Under the pieces are notes generated by a model, which was given only the letters and a program-made list of their open reading frames with translations, ran no database searches and was not told the origin of the DNA. Position numbers and translations under genes: made by a program. A DNA stretch of 64,000 nucleotides from JANWHQ01 sp963775275 (GTDB lineage Bacteria; Pseudomonadota; Alphaproteobacteria; Caulobacterales; Caulobacteraceae), in NCBI GenBank assembly GCA_963775275.1, contig CAVZII010000005.1, forward strand, positions 3,534,001-3,598,000, read 5' to 3'. Shown piece by piece: positions 32,982 to 41,736 of this stretch. Every line of letters starts with the position of its first letter. Positions within the stretch are counted from its first letter, which is position 1.

Positions 32982-33515
32982 ATGCGCATCAGCCTCATTC
33001 TGGCCGGGGCCGCTTCCCTGGCGATTGCCGCCCCTGCCTATGCCCAGCTCGGCGGCGCGGTCGGCGGCGCGGTGGGCGGGACCGTCGGCGCCACGGCCGG
33101 CGGCCTTGGCGGGACGGCCGGCGGAGCCCTCGGCGGCTCCGGCTCGTTCGGCGCCTCGAGCTCGGCCGCGGGCGATCTGACCGGGTCGGCGACCGGCGCC
33201 GTGCGTGGCGACGCCTCGCGCATCTCGGGCGACGCCAAGGGCGCCGTGGACTCGACCGGCTATCAGGCCCGCGCCAGGGCCAACGCCGCCAAGCGCAAGG
33301 CCAAGGGCGCCGCCAGCGGCGCGGCCTCTGCCGCGGGCGACGCGGCGGCGTCGAGCGGCGCGTCGGCGGGCGCGTCCGGATCGGCCCGCGCGGGCACGAG
33401 CGGAACGTCCGCCTCAGGCCACGCTGGTCTGGGCGCCTCGGCCGGCGCCGGCGCGCCCGCCGCCTCGGGCCGCGCGTCCGGCTCGGCGGACGCCTCGGCT
33501 TCGACGCCGCATTAG
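32982..33515 (+). CDS. Exported Gly/Ala/Ser-rich low-complexity protein
   Basis: A 177-aa protein with a clear signal peptide (MRISLILAGAASLAIAAPAYA). The mature chain opens with repeated Gly-Gly-Ala-Val-type units (GGAVGGAVGGTVGATAGG), passes a short charged stretch (QARARANAAKRKAKG) and ends in a long Ala/Ser/Gly tail. Such composition suggests a disordered cell-envelope or extracellular protein. I recognise no domain. The site GGAGAGAAG precedes ATG 32982. Its end overlaps the next convergent gene by 4 bases. Confidence 0.65.
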   Translation: MRISLILAGAASLAIAAPAYAQLGGAVGGAVGGTVGATAGGLGGTAGGALGGSGSFGASSSAAGDLTGSATGAVRGDASRISGDAKGAVDSTGYQARARANAAKRKAKGAASGAASAAGDAAASSGASAGASGSARAGTSGTSASGHAGLGASAGAGAPAASGRASGSADASASTPH

Positions 33516-34291
33516 GCGGAAGCCGAGCCTTCCAGGGAAGCGCCGTCCTTCTGGGCGGCGCTTTTCCATTCCGCGAAGGAAACCACGCCGGCGGGCGGCT
33601 CGGCGGCGGGATCGGCGAGTTCCAGGATCAGAGGGACGATCTCGGCCGGCTCGGGAAGGGTGAGGGGATCCTCGCCGGGGAAGGCCTGGGCGCGCATTCG
33701 CGTGCGCATGGGTCCAGGGTTGACGACGGCCGTCCTGACCTTGGTGTGCTCCACCTCGTCGGCATAGACCGCGACCAGCGCCTCCAGGCCCGCCTTGCTC
33801 GCGGCGTAGGCGCTCCAGAACGCGCGCGGCCGCTGCGCGGCGCCGCTGGTCAGCATCACCACCCGGCCCGCGTCGGCCCGGCGCAGCAACAGATCCATCG
33901 ACCGGATGAGCCGGTAGTTTGCGGTGAGATTGACGCTGATCACCTGGTCCCAGATCGGCGGATCGAGGTGGGCCGTGGGCGTGGTCACGCCAAGGACGCC
34001 CGCGGCGCCCGCCAGCACGTCGAGCTTGCCCCATCGCTCGTGGATCGCGGCGCCCAGGCGGTCGATCCCGTCGCCGTCGCGAAGGTCGAGCGGGACCAGC
34101 GTCGCGCCGTCCTCCGCCAGCGCCCGGATCTCGTCGTCGAGCTCTTCGAGCGCGCCCTGAGTGCGGCCGGTGGCGATCACATGTGCGCCGGCCTTCGCCA
34201 GGCCGAGGGCGATGGCGCGGCCGATACCGTGGGTGGCGCCGGTCACGAGCGCGATGCGGTTGGCGAAGGAGCGTTCGGAGGTGTCTTTCAC
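33512..34291 (-). CDS. SDR family NAD(P)-dependent oxidoreductase
   Basis: A 259-aa classical short-chain dehydrogenase. The cofactor motif is RIALVTGATHGIGRAIALGL, followed by LDVLAGAAGVLG (NAG-like), the catalytic Ser in VVMLTSGAAQ and Tyr-x3-Lys in WSAYAASKAGLEAL, then VNPGPMRTRMRAQAFPGEDP. The substrate is unknown. I chose GTG 34291 (VKDTSERSFANR); an upstream start at 34339 would add 16 residues. A cluster of hairpin repeats lies in its upstream region. Confidence 0.85.
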   Translation of the reverse strand: MKDTSERSFANRIALVTGATHGIGRAIALGLAKAGAHVIATGRTQGALEELDDEIRALAEDGATLVPLDLRDGDGIDRLGAAIHERWGKLDVLAGAAGVLGVTTPTAHLDPPIWDQVISVNLTANYRLIRSMDLLLRRADAGRVVMLTSGAAQRPRAFWSAYAASKAGLEALVAVYADEVEHTKVRTAVVNPGPMRTRMRAQAFPGEDPLTLPEPAEIVPLILELADPAAEPPAGVVSFAEWKSAAQKDGASLEGSASA

Positions 34292-34373
34292 CCCCGTCTC
34301 ATAGCCGGGCGGGCCGGCGATCCCAACAGGCCCGCGCACCGATCGCCGCGATCAGCATCCGGTCGGACGCGCC

Positions 34374-34436
34374 AAATCAAAGATTTGTGCTGCGAGGCTC
34401 AAACGAATGGCGGACCATTTGTTTGAGGCGCAGCAC
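34374..34436. repeat. 63-bp hairpin repeat element, copy 2 (inverted)
   Basis: The reverse complement of this stretch matches 29399-29461 with few differences, including the trailing aaatctttgattt. It abuts the composite element at 34437 without a gap, so three hairpins stand in a row between the SDR and KGG genes. Confidence 0.8.
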
Positions 34437-34600
34437 TAGTGTCCCGATTCCGAAGTTCGCCAGCGCATTTGCCAGGCAGATGCGAACTTCGGGATCGATA
34501 AGGACACTAGCAAATGTATGATTCTAGTGTGGTTTACGGATCAGAAGTTCGCAGCCGAGGGCGCCGCCATCATCATGCGAACTTCTGATCCACCACACTA
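34437..34600. repeat. Composite two-hairpin repeat element, copy A
   Basis: Hairpin one (34438-34508) has arms beginning AGTGTCCCGATTCCGAAGTTCGC-type and ending GGACACT. Hairpin two (34526-34599) has arms from AGTGTGG...GATCAGAAGTTCGC to GCGAACTTCTGATC...CCACACT. A 17-base AT-rich linker separates them. Both hairpins share CTAGTG...CACTAG ends and an inner GAAGTTCGC/GCGAACTTC. A nearly identical copy lies at 48791-48955. It holds no convincing ORF. It looks like a MITE- or REP-type mobile palindrome. Confidence 0.85.
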
Positions 34601-34810
34601 GCTCGAGCGGGTCCGGCCGCCGCCGTGCGAGGCCTCGCCGCCCTTGCGGCCGGCCGCGGCGGCCAGGTCGCGGTCCTGCGAGAAGCTGCGCTTTTCGTCC
34701 GGCACGCTGGCGCCGCCCTTGCGGGCGATCTCGCGGCGGCGATCCACGTCCATGGCGGCGAATCCTCGCTTGGCCGGCGTGCGGTTGGGCTGGTCATGAA
34801 GCACGTCCAT
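34598..34810 (-). CDS. KGG-motif small stress protein
   Basis: A 70-aa hydrophilic protein with two KGG-type motifs: RGFAAMDVDRRREIARKGGA and the later AAAAGRKGGEASHGG. These mark the YciG/general-stress family, whose role is poorly defined. AGGAAGGAG precedes ATG 34810, which supports this start over a longer ORF. The TAG stop lies in the terminal CTAG of the composite repeat. Confidence 0.8.
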   Translation of the reverse strand: MDVLHDQPNRTPAKRGFAAMDVDRRREIARKGGASVPDEKRSFSQDRDLAAAAGRKGGEASHGGGRTRSS

Positions 34811-34975
34811 GCTCCTTCCTACTCTGGGGCGGTGGCGGCCTTGTTCGGCTCGCCGTCCCTGGTCCGGCCTTATGGCCGCGCTTGATGCACGGTCACAACG
34901 AACGAGCCGGGCAAAAGGTTCTCCCATGACGCGAGAAATTCCGCGTGGGGGCGGAACGACCAGACCCGGGCCGGC

Positions 34976-36862
34976 CTAGATCAGCCCGCGGGCCTTCAGG
35001 GCCTCGACCACCGCGTCCGCCGCCTGCACCGGTGAAAGCTCGCCGGTCCGCAGCACGATCTCGGCGGCCTTGGGCGGCTCATAGGGCGAGGTCACGCCGG
35101 TGAAGTGGGCGATCTCGCCCTTCACCGCCTTGGCGTAGAGCCCCTTCGGATCGCGCTTCATGCAGTCCTCGAGCGAGGTGTCGACGAAGACCTCGATGAA
35201 CTCGCCCTCGACCATCAGCTCGCGCACCATCCGTCGCTCGGCCCGGAACGGCGAGATGAACGAGCAGAGCACGATCATCCCCGCCTCCGTGAAGAGCTTG
35301 GCCACCTCTCCCACGCGGCGGACGTTCTCCACCCGGTCCTCGTCGGTGAAGCCGAGGTCGCGGTTCAGGCCGTGACGGACGTTGTCGCCATCCAGCAGGA
35401 AGGTGCGCACGCCGCGGTCGTAGAGCTGGCGCTCGACCAGGTTGGCGATGGTCGACTTGCCCGAGCCCGACAGGCCCGTGAACCACAGCACCGCCGGCCG
35501 GTGCCCGTTCAGCCGCTCGCGGTCGACCCGGCCGATCAGGTTGGCGTGATGATGGATGTTGGAGGCGCGCCTCAGGCCGAAGCTGATCATGCCCGCGCCC
35601 ACCGTGGCGTTGGTGTAGCGGTCGATCAGGATGAAGGCGCCGGTCTCGCGGTTGTCCTCATAGGAGTCGAAGGCGATCTGCACATTGGCGGAGAAGTTGC
35701 AGAACCCGATCTCGTTCAGGTGCAGCGTGCGCCCGGCCATATGCTCCAGGGTGTCGACATCCACCTTGTGCTTCAGCGCCGTCACCTTGGTCGGGACGTA
35801 CTGGGTCCCGATCCGCATCAGGTAGTCGCGGCCCGGCAGAAGCGGGTCCTCGGTCATCCAGAGCAGGTGCGCGGCGAACTGGTCGGCCACCTCGGGCCGC
35901 GCCCTGGGCTCGACCAGCACGTCGCCGCGGGCGATGTCCACCTCGTCGGCGAGGGTCAGGGTGACCGCGTCGCCGGCGCGGGCTTCCTGCAGATCTCCGT
36001 CGAAGGTGACGACGCGCTTGACCTCGGTCTCGCGGCCCGAGGCGGCGACCACGACCTTGTCGCCGGGCTTGATCGCGCCGGAGACCACCGTCCCGGAGAA
36101 GCCGCGGAAGTCGAGGTTCGGCCGGTTCACCCACTGCACCGGGAAGCGGAAGGGCTTGGCCGCCGCCTCCGACGCCACGTCGATCCGCTCGAGGTGCTCC
36201 AGGAGCGTCGGGCCCGCGTACCAGGGCATCTTCGTGGAGCGCGAGGTGACGTTGTCACCGAAGCGGGCCGACATCGGGATCGGGGTCAGGCTCGCAAACC
36301 CCAGTTTCTCGGCGAAGGCGCGGTAGTCGGCGACGATGCGGTCGAAGACGTCCTCGTCGAAGCCGACGAGGTCGATCTTGTTCACGGCCAGGGCCACGTG
36401 GCGGATGCCCAGCAGCGAGCAGATATAGCTGTGCCGCTTGGTCTGGGTGAGCACGCCCTTGCGCGCATCGATCAGGATCACGGCCACGTCGCTGTTGGAG
36501 GCGCCGGTGGCCATGTTGCGCGTGTACTGCTCGTGGCCGGGCGTGTCGGCGACGATGAACGAGCGCTTGTCGGTGGTGAAGAAGCGGTAGGCGACATCGA
36601 TGGTGATGCCCTGCTGCCGCTCGGCCTCCAGCCCGTCCACCAGCAGCGCGAAGTCGATGTCCTCGCCGGTGGTGCCGTGGCGCTTGGAGTCGCGCTCCAG
36701 CGCGACCAGCTGGTCCTCGAAGATCAGCTTGGTGTCGTAGAGCAGCCGGCCGATCAAGGTCGACTTGCCGTCGTCCACCGAGCCGCAGGTGAGGAAGCGC
36801 AGCAGGCTCTTGGTCGGCGCGGCCGCGGGCTCGCGCTCCAGGGTCGCGACGGAGTTAGCCAC
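34976..36862 (-). CDS. cysN: Bifunctional sulfate adenylyltransferase subunit 1 / adenylylsulfate kinase (CysNC)
   Basis: A 628-aa fusion. The N-terminal CysN GTPase has G1 TCGSVDDGKSTLIGRLLYDT, G3 DTPGHEQYTRN and G4 NKIDL, followed by EF-Tu-like beta barrels. The C-terminal APS kinase (from about residue 440) has the P-loop GLSGSGKSTIANLVE and DGDNVRHGLNRDLGF. Together with CysD it makes APS from sulfate and ATP, then PAPS. The GTG at 36862 gives VANSVATLERE before the GTPase. The open frame continues upstream through cysD in the wrong frame, which is not a real fusion. Confidence 0.93.
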   Translation of the reverse strand: MANSVATLEREPAAAPTKSLLRFLTCGSVDDGKSTLIGRLLYDTKLIFEDQLVALERDSKRHGTTGEDIDFALLVDGLEAERQQGITIDVAYRFFTTDKRSFIVADTPGHEQYTRNMATGASNSDVAVILIDARKGVLTQTKRHSYICSLLGIRHVALAVNKIDLVGFDEDVFDRIVADYRAFAEKLGFASLTPIPMSARFGDNVTSRSTKMPWYAGPTLLEHLERIDVASEAAAKPFRFPVQWVNRPNLDFRGFSGTVVSGAIKPGDKVVVAASGRETEVKRVVTFDGDLQEARAGDAVTLTLADEVDIARGDVLVEPRARPEVADQFAAHLLWMTEDPLLPGRDYLMRIGTQYVPTKVTALKHKVDVDTLEHMAGRTLHLNEIGFCNFSANVQIAFDSYEDNRETGAFILIDRYTNATVGAGMISFGLRRASNIHHHANLIGRVDRERLNGHRPAVLWFTGLSGSGKSTIANLVERQLYDRGVRTFLLDGDNVRHGLNRDLGFTDEDRVENVRRVGEVAKLFTEAGMIVLCSFISPFRAERRMVRELMVEGEFIEVFVDTSLEDCMKRDPKGLYAKAVKGEIAHFTGVTSPYEPPKAAEIVLRTGELSPVQAADAVVEALKARGLI

Positions 36863-36874
36863 GAGGGCCCCCTT

Positions 36875-36959
36875 TCCGGCCTTCGGCCGGACGTCCCTCA
36901 GCGAGGGAAGATCCACGGCTGAACATCTCCCCCCCTGGGGGGAGCACCCGCGAAGCGGG
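36875..36959. repeat. Cluster of four hairpins between cysD and cysNC
   Basis: Four stems in 85 bp: TCCGGCC/GGCCGGA (36875-36891), TCCCTC/GAGGGA (36894-36908), CTCCCCCC/GGGGGGAG (36927-36944) and CCCGC/GCGGG (36947-36959). The third resembles the palindromes near 24.9 kb and 52.5 kb. Located inside an operon, it may adjust the cysD:cysNC message ratio. Confidence 0.7.
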
Positions 36960-36996
36960 GGAGGGGGGCGATCTGGCCTGGGCGCCGGCGCGGCCA

Positions 36997-37941
36997 TCAG
37001 AAGTAGCCCTCGCGCTTCTTCTTCTCCATCGAGGCGCTCTCGTCGACGTCGATCAGCCGGCCCTGGCGCTCCGAGGTCGTGGCGGCCAGCATCTCCTGGA
37101 TGATGTCGTCGACGCTGGTCGCACGGGATTCCACCGCCGCGCTCAGCGGGTAGCAGCCCAGCGAGCGGAACCGCACCCAGCGGATCTCCTCGGTCTCGCC
37201 GGGCAGCAGCGGCATGCGCTCGTCGTCGCGCATGATCAGCATGCCGTCGCGCTGGACGACCGGGCGCTCGGCGGCCAGGTACAGCGGCACGATCGGCAGG
37301 TCCTCGGCCTTGGTGTATTCCCAGATGTTCAGCTCGGTCCAGTTGGACAGGGGGAAGACGCGGATCGTCTCGCCCTTGGCGATCTTGGTGTTGAAGAGCC
37401 GCCAGAGCTCGGGGCGCTGGTTGCGCGGGTCCCACACGTGGCCGGCCGAGCGGAACGAGAAGATGCGCTCCTTGGCCCGGCTCTTCTCCTCGTCGCGGCG
37501 CGCGCCGCCGAAGGCCGCGTCGAAGCCGTAAAGGTCCAGCGCCTGCTTCAGCGCCTCGGTCTTCATCACCTGGGTATGCAGCGAGGAGCCGGAGTTGATC
37601 GGGTTGATCCCGCGCTTCACGCCGTCCTCGTTGGTGTAGACGATCAGCCGCACGCCATAGCGCTCGGCCACCGTGTCGCGGTGGCGGATCATGTCCCGGA
37701 ACTTCCAGGTCGTGTCCACGTGCAGCAGCGGGAAGGGCGGCTTGGACGGATAGAAGGCCTTGGCCGCCAGGTGCAGCATCACCCCGGAGTCCTTGCCGAT
37801 GGAGTAGAGCATCACCGGGTTGTCGAAGGCGGCGGCCACCTCCCGGATGATCTCGATCGACTCGGCCTCCAGCCGCCTGAGGTGGTCCGGCAAGGCCGAT
37901 CCGGCCTTCGCGGCCGGCCTGGTCTTGTCTGTGGTGGGCAT
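36997..37941 (-). CDS. cysD: Sulfate adenylyltransferase subunit 2 (CysD)
   Basis: A 314-aa ATP-pyrophosphatase-fold enzyme that forms APS with CysN. The PP-loop is VMLYSIGKDSGVMLHLA. FPLLHVDTTWKFRDMIRHRD, the GGARRDEEKSRAKERIFSFR stretch and the LSNWTELNIWEYT segment are diagnostic, and the C-terminal KKKREGYF is the usual end. I chose ATG 37941 (MPTTDKTRPAAK). It is the first gene of the sulfate-activation operon with cysNC. Confidence 0.94.
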   Translation of the reverse strand: MPTTDKTRPAAKAGSALPDHLRRLEAESIEIIREVAAAFDNPVMLYSIGKDSGVMLHLAAKAFYPSKPPFPLLHVDTTWKFRDMIRHRDTVAERYGVRLIVYTNEDGVKRGINPINSGSSLHTQVMKTEALKQALDLYGFDAAFGGARRDEEKSRAKERIFSFRSAGHVWDPRNQRPELWRLFNTKIAKGETIRVFPLSNWTELNIWEYTKAEDLPIVPLYLAAERPVVQRDGMLIMRDDERMPLLPGETEEIRWVRFRSLGCYPLSAAVESRATSVDDIIQEMLAATTSERQGRLIDVDESASMEKKKREGYF

Positions 37942-38054
37942 CGACGAAGGCGCTCCGAACGTGGCGAGAACTGAACCGGGCGTCTCCCAAAGCATATGCC
38001 CGGCGCCCGCGCCAGCCCAGTCCCTGTGGCCGCGCCTATAGCAAAACTAAACGC

Positions 38055-39395
38055 CTACTCCCGCCGCAGCGCCTCGATCGGATCGAGCTGGGCCGCGCGC
38101 CAGGACGGATAGGCGCCGAACACCACGCCGACCAGGATCGAGAAGCCGAGCGCCAGGGGAGCGGCCCAGGAGGCGACCGCGGCGGGCCAGCCGCCGAGCT
38201 TGGCCATGGCCAGCGCGCCGGAGAGGCCGATCAGGAGCCCGATCGCGCCGCCGGCGGCCGACAACGTCACCGCCTCCAGCGCGAATTGCATCAGCACCGC
38301 CGAGCGTTTGGCGCCCAGCGCCATGCGAAGGCCGATCTCGCGGGTCCGCTCGGTCACCGACACCAGCATGATGTTCATGATCCCGACCCCGCCCACCACC
38401 AGCGAGACCGCCGCCACGGCCGCCAGCAGCACGGTGAAGGTCTGGGTGGCCTGCTGGCCGGCCTGCATGATCGACGCCATGTTCTGGACGGTGAAGTCGT
38501 CGTCCTGGCCCGGCCGGATGTGGTGGCGCTCGCGCAGCAGGTTGGCGGTGTCCTCCTGCACCCGGTCCAGGTCGTCGGCGCTGTCGGCCTTGACGTAGAT
38601 GGTCTGGACGGAGTCGCCCTTGACCCTTCGGCCCACGACCCGGGAGCGGACGGCCTGCAGGGTGCCCACGACGATGTCGTCCTGGTCCTGGAAGCCGCTC
38701 TGGCCCTTGGGCGAGAGCATGCCGATCACCTCCATGGGCGAGCCCGAGACGCGGATGCGCTTGCCGATCGGATCCTGGCCGGGGAACAGCTGGTCGGCGA
38801 CGGTCTTGCCGAGCACCACGACCGTGCGGCCCTGGCGCGCCTCGCGCTCGTCGAACATGCGGCCCTCGGCGATGGTGAGGTCGCGGGCGGTCAGATAGGC
38901 GGGCGTGGAGCCTTCCACGCGGGTGTTCCAGTTGGCCCCGTCGGCCACGATCTGGGCGAAGCCGCGCACGACCGGCGCGACGGCGGCCACGCGGTCCACC
39001 TGGGCGCCGATCGCCTGGGCGTCGCCGTCGTTCAGGGTGATCGTCGCGCCGGCGCCTTGGCGGACGAACCCGCCCGGGCCGCTCGTGGAGCCGGGCATGA
39101 CGATGATCAGGTTCGAGCCGAGGCCGGAGATCGCCTGGGTGACGCGCTGCTGCGCGCCGAGGCCGATGGAGGTCATCATCACCACGGCCGCCACCCCGAT
39201 CACCACGCCCAGCGAGGTCAGGGCGCTGCGCATCGGGTGCGCGGCGATGGCGCCGGCGGCGAAACGGATGAGGTCCGACCCGCGCAGGATGCCGCGCGAG
39301 CGTGTGTGGAGCGTCTCGTCGCGCATGCCCGAGGTCCGGTTGGGCGCGGGCGCTTGGGGCGGACCTGGCCGGTCGCCAAGGGCGGGGAGCGTCAT
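38055..39395 (-). CDS. MacB-type ABC transporter permease
   Basis: A 446-aa inner-membrane protein with four helices. Helix 1 follows HPMRSALTSLGVVIGVAAVV; a large periplasmic MacB_PCD domain (about 70-300) comes next; then three C-terminal helices with GIMNIMLVSVTERTREIGLR and the end WRAAQLDPIEALRRE, both classic MacB/FtsX signatures. Unlike E. coli MacB, the ATPase is a separate gene, which overlaps it by ATGA at 39392. It is part of a tripartite exporter with the adaptor at 40081. Confidence 0.9.
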   Translation of the reverse strand: MTLPALGDRPGPPQAPAPNRTSGMRDETLHTRSRGILRGSDLIRFAAGAIAAHPMRSALTSLGVVIGVAAVVMMTSIGLGAQQRVTQAISGLGSNLIIVMPGSTSGPGGFVRQGAGATITLNDGDAQAIGAQVDRVAAVAPVVRGFAQIVADGANWNTRVEGSTPAYLTARDLTIAEGRMFDEREARQGRTVVVLGKTVADQLFPGQDPIGKRIRVSGSPMEVIGMLSPKGQSGFQDQDDIVVGTLQAVRSRVVGRRVKGDSVQTIYVKADSADDLDRVQEDTANLLRERHHIRPGQDDDFTVQNMASIMQAGQQATQTFTVLLAAVAAVSLVVGGVGIMNIMLVSVTERTREIGLRMALGAKRSAVLMQFALEAVTLSAAGGAIGLLIGLSGALAMAKLGGWPAAVASWAAPLALGFSILVGVVFGAYPSWRAAQLDPIEALRRE

Positions 39396-40075
39396 TGGAT
39401 GGAGACTCCCTCGTCCGCGACCACCTTGCCGTCGCGGAAGGTGATGCGCCGTCGCGCGCGCGAGGCGACGTCGTGGTCGTGGGTCACCATCACCAGCGTC
39501 AGGCCCTCCTCGTGCAGGGTCTCGAACAGCTCCAGCACCTCGCGGCCGGTGGCCTGGTCGAGGGCGCCGGTGGGCTCGTCCGCGAAGATGATGTCGGGCT
39601 GGTTGGCCAGGGCGCGGGCGATGGCGACACGCTGCTGCTGGCCGCCGGAAAGCTGGGTCGGGCGGTGCGTCAGACGGTCTCCCAGGCCGATGCGGGCGAG
39701 CAGGTCGGCGGCCCGCGCGCGCCGGTCCGTCGGCGGCAGGCCGCCATAGATCATCGGCAGCTCCACGTTCTGCAGCGCGGTCAGGCGCGGCAGCAGCTGG
39801 AAGGACTGGAAGATGAAGCCGACCCGCTGATTGCGGAAGACGGCCAGATCGTCCTCGTCGAACGCACCCACGTTGTCGCCCTCGAACAGGTACTGGCCCG
39901 AGGACGGCCGATCCAGGCCCCCCAGGATGTTCATCAGGGTCGACTTGCCCGAGCCGGACGGTCCGGTCACGGCGGCGTACTCGCCGCGCGCGATCAACAG
40001 GTTGATCCCGTCCAGGGCCGCCACCTGCTCCTCGCCCATCAGATAGACCTTGTGCAGGTCCCGCACCTCGATCAT
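39392..40075 (-). CDS. MacB-type ABC transporter ATP-binding protein
   Basis: A 227-aa nucleotide-binding subunit of the LolD/MacB type. Walker A is GPSGSGKSTLMNILGGLD, the Q-loop is FIFQSFQLLPRL, the signature is QLSGGQQQRVAIARAL and Walker B is IIFADEPTGALD, with the His switch in MVTHDHDV. ATG 40075 is chosen: it starts MIEVRDLHKVY and lies 5 bases after the adaptor stop. The track to an upstream start at 40261 would overlap the adaptor. Confidence 0.93.
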   Translation of the reverse strand: MIEVRDLHKVYLMGEEQVAALDGINLLIARGEYAAVTGPSGSGKSTLMNILGGLDRPSSGQYLFEGDNVGAFDEDDLAVFRNQRVGFIFQSFQLLPRLTALQNVELPMIYGGLPPTDRRARAADLLARIGLGDRLTHRPTQLSGGQQQRVAIARALANQPDIIFADEPTGALDQATGREVLELFETLHEEGLTLVMVTHDHDVASRARRRITFRDGKVVADEGVSIQ

Positions 40076-40080
40076 CCGGG

Positions 40081-41661
40081 TCAGCCCCTGCGGACCTGGG
40101 GTCCCAGGACGCTGTTGTTGGAGCGCACCTTGGGCCGCGGGCCGCCGCCGACGATGACCTGGTCGCCCGGCTGCAGCGGACCGGAGACTTCGGTGAACGA
40201 GCCGTCGGAGGCGCCGGTGCGCACGCTCACGGCCACCGGCTTCTTGTTTCGCAGCACCCACACCGTTCCCGCCGAAGCGCCCCTGCCGCCGCCGAACTGG
40301 CCGCGGATCGTCTGCAGCTTCTGGCGCTGTTCCGGCGTCAGGATGGCGTCGAGCTTGCCGAAGGCGTCCTGGAACGCCTTGCGCCGCGCGGCCGGATCCG
40401 CGCCGCCGGCGCCCGCCTTCTGGCGCACCTCGGCGAAGATGGCGTCCGCCTTGGCCTTCTGATCGGCCTTCAGGTTCAGCTGCGACAGCAGCCGGTCCGG
40501 AGCGCCGCCCCCGCGGCCGTTGGCGCCGGCGCGCTGGCCGCCGCCGGGTGGTCCGCGGAAGCCTCCCGGCGGTCCGCCGAACCCGCCGCCGAAGCGCCCG
40601 CCGACGGTCTGCGGCGCCTGCTTGTCGCCGGGCGTGAAGCGCAGCGCCGCGGACGGCGCCTTGATGACGTTGCGCAGCTCCTGGATGATGATGTCGGCGT
40701 TGGCCGTCATCCCGGGCAGCAGGCGGCCGCCCGGATTGTCGGCCTCGGCGATCACCTCGTAGGCCACGACATTGGACTGGATGTCGGGCTGCTTGCGCAC
40801 CTGGGTGACGACGCCGGAGAAGGTCTGGTCGGGGTAGGCGTCGACGGTGAAGGTGACCTTCTGGCCCTCGCGGACCTGGCCGATGTCGGCCTCGTCGACC
40901 ATGATCTTGACCTGCAGCTTGGAGAGGTCCTGGGCGATCTGGAACAGAACCGGCGCCTGGAAGCTCGCCTGCACGGTCTGGCCCGGATCGATCGCGCGGT
41001 TCACCACCACCCCGTCGATCGGCGAGAGGATCTTGGTGCGTCCGAGGTTGACCTGGCTGTTCTGCAGCGACGCCGCCGATTGCGATACGCGGGCCTGCTG
41101 GGCCCCGATCTGGGCCCGGGCCAGGGCCACGCCGGCCTCCGAGCGCCGGTAGGCGGCCGCGGCGGTGTCGAGGGCGGAGGCGGCGTCCACGCCCTGTTCG
41201 TAGAGCGACTTGGTGCGGTTGTAGGTCGCCAGGTCGAGGGCCGCCTGGGCCTGGGCCTGCTGCAGGGAGGCTCGCTGCTGGACGAGGGTCGCGTTGCTGG
41301 CGCCGAGGTCGGCCCGGGACTGGCGCACCTGGGACTCGAAGGTCTGCGGGTCGATCGTGGCCAGGAGCTGGCCCTTGTGCACCGGGCTGTTGAAGTCGAC
41401 CAGCACCTGCGTGATCTGGCCCGACACCTGCGAGCCGACCTGCACGGTCACCAGCGCCTGCAACGAGCCGGACGCGGACACCGAGCGGGTGAGGTCGCCG
41501 CGCTCCACGGCCTGGGTGCGGTAGGGGTCGACGGCCTGGTGCGGCATGCAGGCCTTCACGCCGAGCGCAATCAGCGCCACGACGGCGAGCGCGCCGAGGA
41601 TCAGCGCCGGACGCGGCGCGCGCAGACGTCGGGCCACGCCGGACGGGATCGACAGGTTCAT
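40081..41661 (-). CDS. MacA-like periplasmic adaptor with inserted Spy/LTxxQ-like segment
   Basis: A 526-aa membrane-fusion protein. It has an N-terminal anchor helix (LILGALAVVALIALGVKA), a barrel-sandwich (VQVGSQVSGQITQVLVDFNS) and a long helical hairpin rich in Gln/Ala. Beta-barrel segments (ILSPIDGVVVNRAIDPGQTV) and a C-terminal PGDQVIVGG close it. Unusually, about 110 residues are inserted before the last domain. These comprise a Gly/Pro/Arg linker (GGRFGGGFGGPPGGFRG) and a helical part with LNLKADQKAKADAIF and ILTPEQRQKLQ, which resembles Spy/CpxP LTxxQ proteins. A TTG at 41673 is an alternative start. Operon: EF-hand protein, adaptor, ATPase, permease. Confidence 0.88.
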   Translation of the reverse strand: MNLSIPSGVARRLRAPRPALILGALAVVALIALGVKACMPHQAVDPYRTQAVERGDLTRSVSASGSLQALVTVQVGSQVSGQITQVLVDFNSPVHKGQLLATIDPQTFESQVRQSRADLGASNATLVQQRASLQQAQAQAALDLATYNRTKSLYEQGVDAASALDTAAAAYRRSEAGVALARAQIGAQQARVSQSAASLQNSQVNLGRTKILSPIDGVVVNRAIDPGQTVQASFQAPVLFQIAQDLSKLQVKIMVDEADIGQVREGQKVTFTVDAYPDQTFSGVVTQVRKQPDIQSNVVAYEVIAEADNPGGRLLPGMTANADIIIQELRNVIKAPSAALRFTPGDKQAPQTVGGRFGGGFGGPPGGFRGPPGGGQRAGANGRGGGAPDRLLSQLNLKADQKAKADAIFAEVRQKAGAGGADPAARRKAFQDAFGKLDAILTPEQRQKLQTIRGQFGGGRGASAGTVWVLRNKKPVAVSVRTGASDGSFTEVSGPLQPGDQVIVGGGPRPKVRSNNSVLGPQVRRG

Positions 41662-41736
41662 GTCTTTGGGCAAGGTCTCGTCGAGCCTCCAGGTCCGCTC
41701 GGGATAGCTGAGTTCCAGTCGTCCATCGCGCGTTGA

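Noticed and set aside
34976..37990. A single 1004-aa CysD-CysN-CysC fusion
   Set aside because: The open frame upstream of 36862 is not in the cysD frame. True cysD (36997-37941) reads in a different frame with its own start and stop.
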